DNA of 64,000 bases from Verrucomicrobiota bacterium (lineage in GTDB: Bacteria; Chlamydiota; Chlamydiia; Chlamydiales; Rhabdochlamydiaceae). The stretch is taken from assembly GCA_018239985.1 (NCBI GenBank), contig JAFEGK010000007.1:79976-143975 (forward strand), written 5' to 3'. The notes beneath the pieces were generated by a model that saw nothing but the letters and a program-made list of their open reading frames with translations, searched no databases and was not told the DNA's origin. Position numbers and translations under genes: made by a program. Below, one piece after another: positions 61,028-64,000 of this stretch (its first letter is position 1; each line of letters begins with the position of its first letter).

Positions 61028-61423
61028 ATGAATGATGAGCTTCTTCGAAAAATTGTCGATGCAGCTATTGAAGTGCACAAACTCTTAGGTGGCCCGGGCC
61101 TTCTAGAAAATATCTACGAGTCGGCCCTCTGTCACGAGCTGTCTCTGCTCGGAATCCCGACCCAAAGACAATTACCCATTCCGATCCTCTACAAAGGCGC
61201 TCCGATCCGCGATCCTCTCTTTCTCGATATTCTCGTCGATAAACGGGTCATCGTCGAAGTCAAAGCTAATGAGAAACATTACCCCTACTACGAAGCGCAG
61301 CTCTTGACGCATCTGCGCCTGACAGGTATAAAGTTAGGCCTTCTGATTAATTTTGGCCAAAAAGCGTTAAAAGAGGGTGTGATTCCGATCATCAATAACC
61401 ATGCAAATCAAAGATTGGGGTGA
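61028..61423 (+). CDS. GxxExxY protein (PD-(D/E)xK-like)
   Basis: 131 residues: AAIEVHKLLGGPGLLENIYESALCHEL contains the naming motif GxxExxY, then FLDILVDKRVIVEVKAN (D...ExK) and LRLTGIKLGLLINFG. Family of small nuclease-like proteins of unknown role, widespread in environmental bacteria. Overlaps thiL by 23 bp. Confidence 0.9.
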   Translation: MNDELLRKIVDAAIEVHKLLGGPGLLENIYESALCHELSLLGIPTQRQLPIPILYKGAPIRDPLFLDILVDKRVIVEVKANEKHYPYYEAQLLTHLRLTGIKLGLLINFGQKALKEGVIPIINNHANQRLG

Positions 61424-62372
61424 AGAAGAGATTGTCGCTTATTTGAGGGAGCATTTCCATGCTCGTCCTCCAGTTGTCGGCATTGGCGATGACTGCGCTA
61501 TTCTACCGGGTGGAATGTTAATCAAAACTGACGGACTTCTCGAAGGGATCCATTTCATCAAAGAGCAAATTCCCCCTCAAGAACTCGGCTACAAACTGAT
61601 CGCAGTCAACGTCAGCGACATCGCCTCAAAAGGGGGCTCCCCCCAATATGCCCTCCTCACCATGGCGCTCCCTCCATCGACCGATTCTGCGTGGCTAAAA
61701 GAGGTGATTACAGGGATCCATTTGGCCTGCGAAAAATGGGAAATCCAGCTAATCGGGGGCGACACCGACGGCTCAAAACGGGATCTTTATTTCAATCTGA
61801 TGCTCATTGGCACCTCACCCCATGTGAAATTCCGTCACGAAGCCAAAGAGGGCGATCTAATCTGCGTCACCCATTATCTTGGCGATTCGGGTGGTGGACT
61901 CCGGGTGCTGCAAGAGAATTTAGCTGGTTATGAAGACCTAGTGAAAGCTCATTTTCACCCAGAGCCCTCCCCTGCCGAAGGGATCTGGCTCTCGAAACAA
62001 AACGGGGTCCACGCGATGATGGACATCTCCGATGGACTCGATATCGATCTCAATCGGCTCATCAGAGCTTCAAAATGTGGCGCCCTAGTCGAGCTCTCAA
62101 AACTCCCCCTCTCCTCTCCCCTACTTGCACTTTGCGAAAAACAGAGCTGGGACCCAATCCCCTTCGCCCTCACGGGCGGCGAAGATTATTGCCTTCTGCT
62201 CACAGTCGACAAAAACAGCTATGAGCAGATAAGCAAGACCTTTTTCGCCGAATTTGGCCACCCTCTTTTTGCCATCGGTGAGATCAGGGGGAAAAAAAGG
62301 CCGATCCAATACGAGCAGCTAGGAAAAGCCATCTCCCTGGAACTGAAAACCTATGACCATTTCAATTCATGA
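61401..62372 (+). CDS. thiL: Thiamine-monophosphate kinase
   Basis: 323 residues. GIGDDCAILPGG (Mg-binding Asp pair), TDGLLEGIHF, NVSDIASKGGSPQYAL, LIGGDTDGSKRDLYFN and MDISDGLDIDLNRL: the ThiL/PurM-type motifs. It phosphorylates TMP to TPP. No other thiamine gene is in the window. Overlaps the endonuclease V gene by 20 bp. Confidence 0.92.
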   Translation: MQIKDWGEEEIVAYLREHFHARPPVVGIGDDCAILPGGMLIKTDGLLEGIHFIKEQIPPQELGYKLIAVNVSDIASKGGSPQYALLTMALPPSTDSAWLKEVITGIHLACEKWEIQLIGGDTDGSKRDLYFNLMLIGTSPHVKFRHEAKEGDLICVTHYLGDSGGGLRVLQENLAGYEDLVKAHFHPEPSPAEGIWLSKQNGVHAMMDISDGLDIDLNRLIRASKCGALVELSKLPLSSPLLALCEKQSWDPIPFALTGGEDYCLLLTVDKNSYEQISKTFFAEFGHPLFAIGEIRGKKRPIQYEQLGKAISLELKTYDHFNS

Positions 62373-63000
62373 GGCAAAAGAGCTGCAAACTGCAAAGGCA
62401 GCAAAAGTGATCCTGGGAGATGACTTTGGAACGCCCCGATTCATCGGTGGGATGGATGTGAGCTGCAATCTGTATGATCCAACAAAAATGATCTATGCAG
62501 CCGTTGTTGTCCTGGATTTAGAAATGAACGTCGTTGAAAAGGCCTCAGTCGCGATCAAACAGACCTTCCCCTACGTCCCCGGGCTACTCGCCTTCCGCGA
62601 AGCGCCAGCGCTTGTGGCCGCCTTCCATCAACTGAAAATCAAACCCGATCTGATCCTCGTCGACGGCCATGGCATTAGCCATCCCAGAGGGCTCGGCGTC
62701 GCAAGCCACATCGGAGTACTCTTAGATATTCCCACTATTGGGGTCGCTAAATCGATTTTGGTCGGCGAAATAGAGGGCAACTGTTTGGTCTGGAAAGATG
62801 AGACGATTGCCACGGTCTACCAGAGCAAGCCAAAAACCAATCCGCTCTATATCTCTACTGGACATCGCATCTCACTGCCCTCAGCGATCAATTGGGTCCA
62901 GCTCTGCATGAAAAAATACCGCCTGCCAGAACCGACTCGGCAAGCCCATATTGCTGCAAATGAATGCAGAAGAGAAAATACCAAAAATATAGCCTGCTAA
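62353..63000 (+). CDS. nfi: Endonuclease V
   Basis: 215 residues. GGMDVSCNLYDP (first catalytic Asp), FPYVPGLLAFREAPALV (substrate-binding PYIPxxLxFRE block), LILVDGHGISHPRGLGVASHIG (second Asp) and the Lys of GVAKSIL. It cleaves DNA near deaminated (inosine) bases. Last gene of a compact operon with GxxExxY and ThiL. Confidence 0.93.
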   Translation: MTISIHEAKELQTAKAAKVILGDDFGTPRFIGGMDVSCNLYDPTKMIYAAVVVLDLEMNVVEKASVAIKQTFPYVPGLLAFREAPALVAAFHQLKIKPDLILVDGHGISHPRGLGVASHIGVLLDIPTIGVAKSILVGEIEGNCLVWKDETIATVYQSKPKTNPLYISTGHRISLPSAINWVQLCMKKYRLPEPTRQAHIAANECRRENTKNIAC

Positions 63001-63025
63001 GTTATAATGCGAGGTAAGGTTTTCT

Positions 63026-63359
63026 ATGAAGAGAAGAATCATTACAGTTATTACAGCGATCACAGGAGATCGGATTGTTATTGGGGAGGCAGAGTTTCAA
63101 CATGCTAAAGAAGAACACTTTTCAATGCTCCCTGATGATATTCTTTTAGAACTAATCGAACGAATTCTGAAAGATCCCACGAAAATCTTCGAACAAAAAA
63201 AAACTCCATCAATATCATCTTTTTTATCGACTTGACAATCAAAGATATTTAGTTGTAATTGTAAAACAAACGGACACTGGAAATTATTTTTCATCTATGT
63301 ATAGCACTGGCTCTACAATTCGAAATAGTCATAAAAATTTAAAAGAGATTAAGCCATGA
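63026..63359 (+). pseudogene. Frameshifted small protein, toxin-like
   Basis: An open frame from ATG 63026 runs to about 63200, then hits a 9-A tract (63195-63203). In frame the protein ends after 69 residues, but in the next frame the sequence continues as HLFYRLDNQRYLVVIVKQTDTGNYF and ends at TGA 63357-63359, overlapping the next gene's ATG as ATGA. So the intact gene was probably 110 residues. The C-terminal part resembles small RelE/Barnase-EndoU-type (PBECR) folds, but weakly. Could be inactivated, a sequencing slip, or rescued by slippage on the A tract. Confidence 0.65.
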
Positions 63360-63700
63360 AAAAAGGAAAAGTTTTTTTTCATCCAATAGATGGATCGGGA
63401 GCCTTGACCATTTCTTGGAGCTCTGGACCAAAAGGTGATGCCATAGAGGCAAGGAAAGGCTCTGGGGTTGGTTTCTTCTCGCCAAATGGGGATTTGCTTT
63501 GTGTCATTTTCGATGAAGTTGAAGAACATCGTGACCATCAAGTTCTTGAATTTGCAAATGATTGTATTGAAATTCATGTAGATAAAGGCAAGGTTGAATT
63601 TAATATTACCCAACGAAAAGCAATTCCTCAGGTAAGAAAATCCAGAGGGAATGTTCCGACGCGAAGACGCAAAGTCGCAAAGCCGCAAAGAAAAAATTAA
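63356..63700 (+). CDS. DUF2283-like small protein, candidate antitoxin
   Basis: 114 residues. The main body (to about residue 95) has strands like GVGFFSPNGDLLCVIFDEVEEHRDHQVLEFAND, reminiscent of DUF2283 proteins that accompany small toxins. ATG overlaps the stop of the frameshifted gene. The last 20 residues (NVPTRRRKVAKPQRKN) are encoded by a CGCAAAG-type tandem repeat, so the native C-terminus has probably been replaced or extended. Confidence 0.6.
   Translation: MKKGKVFFHPIDGSGALTISWSSGPKGDAIEARKGSGVGFFSPNGDLLCVIFDEVEEHRDHQVLEFANDCIEIHVDKGKVEFNITQRKAIPQVRKSRGNVPTRRRKVAKPQRKN
63658..63692 (+). repeat. 8-bp tandem repeat gcaaag family
   Basis: Four units: gcgaagac, gcaaagtc, gcaaagcc, gcaaagaa (63661-63692). 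Similar gacgcaaag repeats are common in intergenic DNA of several bacterial groups. Confidence 0.8.
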
Positions 63701-63716
63701 GTATTGGGGGGCTAGA

Positions 63717-63899
63717 ATGGTTGAAAGAGTCAGAAAAACCCGTCAAAAAATTGTAATCACAAAAAGCAATATGCCTGCCGCTAAACGTGCTCCTATTGAT
63801 GAGATCGAGACGAAAGTCATTGGTAAATTAAGAGGAAGCGTTCGCATTAATCGCGATATCATACATCCAATTGATGAGGGTTGGGAGGCAGCTACTTAG
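63717..63899 (+). CDS. Small VapB/Phd-type antitoxin-like protein, unpaired
   Basis: 60 residues. Starts MVERVRKTRQKIVITKSNMPAAKR, and the ending GKLRGSVRINRDIIHPIDEGW matches the common 'GxLKGxVxIxxDFxxPxxE' tail of antitoxins that bind PIN-domain toxins. ATG 63717 has a ggggg stretch upstream. No toxin gene follows before the window ends at 64000, although one could begin beyond it. Confidence 0.55.
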   Translation: MVERVRKTRQKIVITKSNMPAAKRAPIDEIETKVIGKLRGSVRINRDIIHPIDEGWEAAT

Positions 63900-64000
63900 G
63901 CAATTATATTTGCAATTCGATGTCCCGTTTTTTGTGATCTAAGATGAACTAGCATACAGAAACTAGTTTAAAGTAATAACAGGATATTAGGATGGTCAGG

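Overview
The window reads as a chromosomal segment of an environmental (non-Chlamydiaceae) member of the Chlamydiota. This is inferred, not proven. Supporting it are a TrpR repressor of the short chlamydial type, a SET-domain protein of the chlamydial effector kind, many small Sec-exported proteins of unknown function, and Inc-like proteins with one or two hydrophobic segments. Citrate synthase, malate dehydrogenase and a full cytochrome bo3 operon point away from Chlamydiaceae. Coding density is high, many genes overlap by 1-20 bp, and no prophage, transposase, rRNA gene or CRISPR array was seen.

Layout. 0-12 kb: an APC permease, MtaB tRNA methylthiotransferase, a small coiled-coil protein with a strong terminator and a 39-bp perfect inverted repeat, a five-gene operon (membrane protein, FAD oxidoreductase, metallo-beta-lactamase, HflX, RadC), mdh-gltA and an EamA transporter. 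12-18 kb: two related secreted proteins behind a tRNA-Ala/tRNA-Ile pair; a divergent RNA-repair pair, in which a 2H phosphodiesterase (ThpR/LigT) is fused to archease and followed by RtcB; a MESH1-like HD hydrolase with an N-terminal signal-like segment; DUF502; an alcohol dehydrogenase. 18-26 kb: an archaeal-type AspRS fused to a YbaK domain, a methyltransferase, an amidase, an adenylate kinase with an apparent signal peptide, a SET operon, and tRNA-Thr and tRNA-Tyr among long near-palindromes. 26-35 kb: a HerA/DUF853 ATPase, a YqeY protein, an exported Kelch-like protein and cyoABCDE with a coupled GNAT gene. 35-41 kb: three tandem genes for large coiled-coil proteins, two carrying unusual P-loop GTPase domains, which is the best candidate here for an undescribed system. 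41-47 kb: exported GNAT and cupin proteins, a membrane-anchored EEP-family hydrolase, a GNAT protein and an archaeal-type ATPase. 47-54 kb: maf-trpR facing a five-gene operon with a Trp/Tyr-type ABC importer and an Asp/Glu racemase, then a class-C serine hydrolase and a DapA-family aldolase. 54-64 kb: a periplasmic carbonic anhydrase, an esterase, a HAD phosphatase, an outer-membrane barrel, a DAACS transporter, GxxExxY-ThiL-EndoV, and a decayed toxin/antitoxin-like patch at the end.

Two patterns run across the window. First, about fifteen genes have a -10 box, often in the extended form TGnTATRRT, ending only 6-9 nt before the start codon, usually with no Shine-Dalgarno. This suggests widespread leaderless or near-leaderless transcripts. 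Second, intergenic regions hold many hairpins: a dispersed GTGAACCCAGGCC-type palindrome just after stop codons, and 90-170 bp near-perfect inverted repeats that look like non-autonomous mobile elements. Some of these share terminal sequences across the window.

Coordinates follow chosen start codons. Where a start was moved inward, the entry says why. All functional names come from motif recognition by eye; no database search was run.
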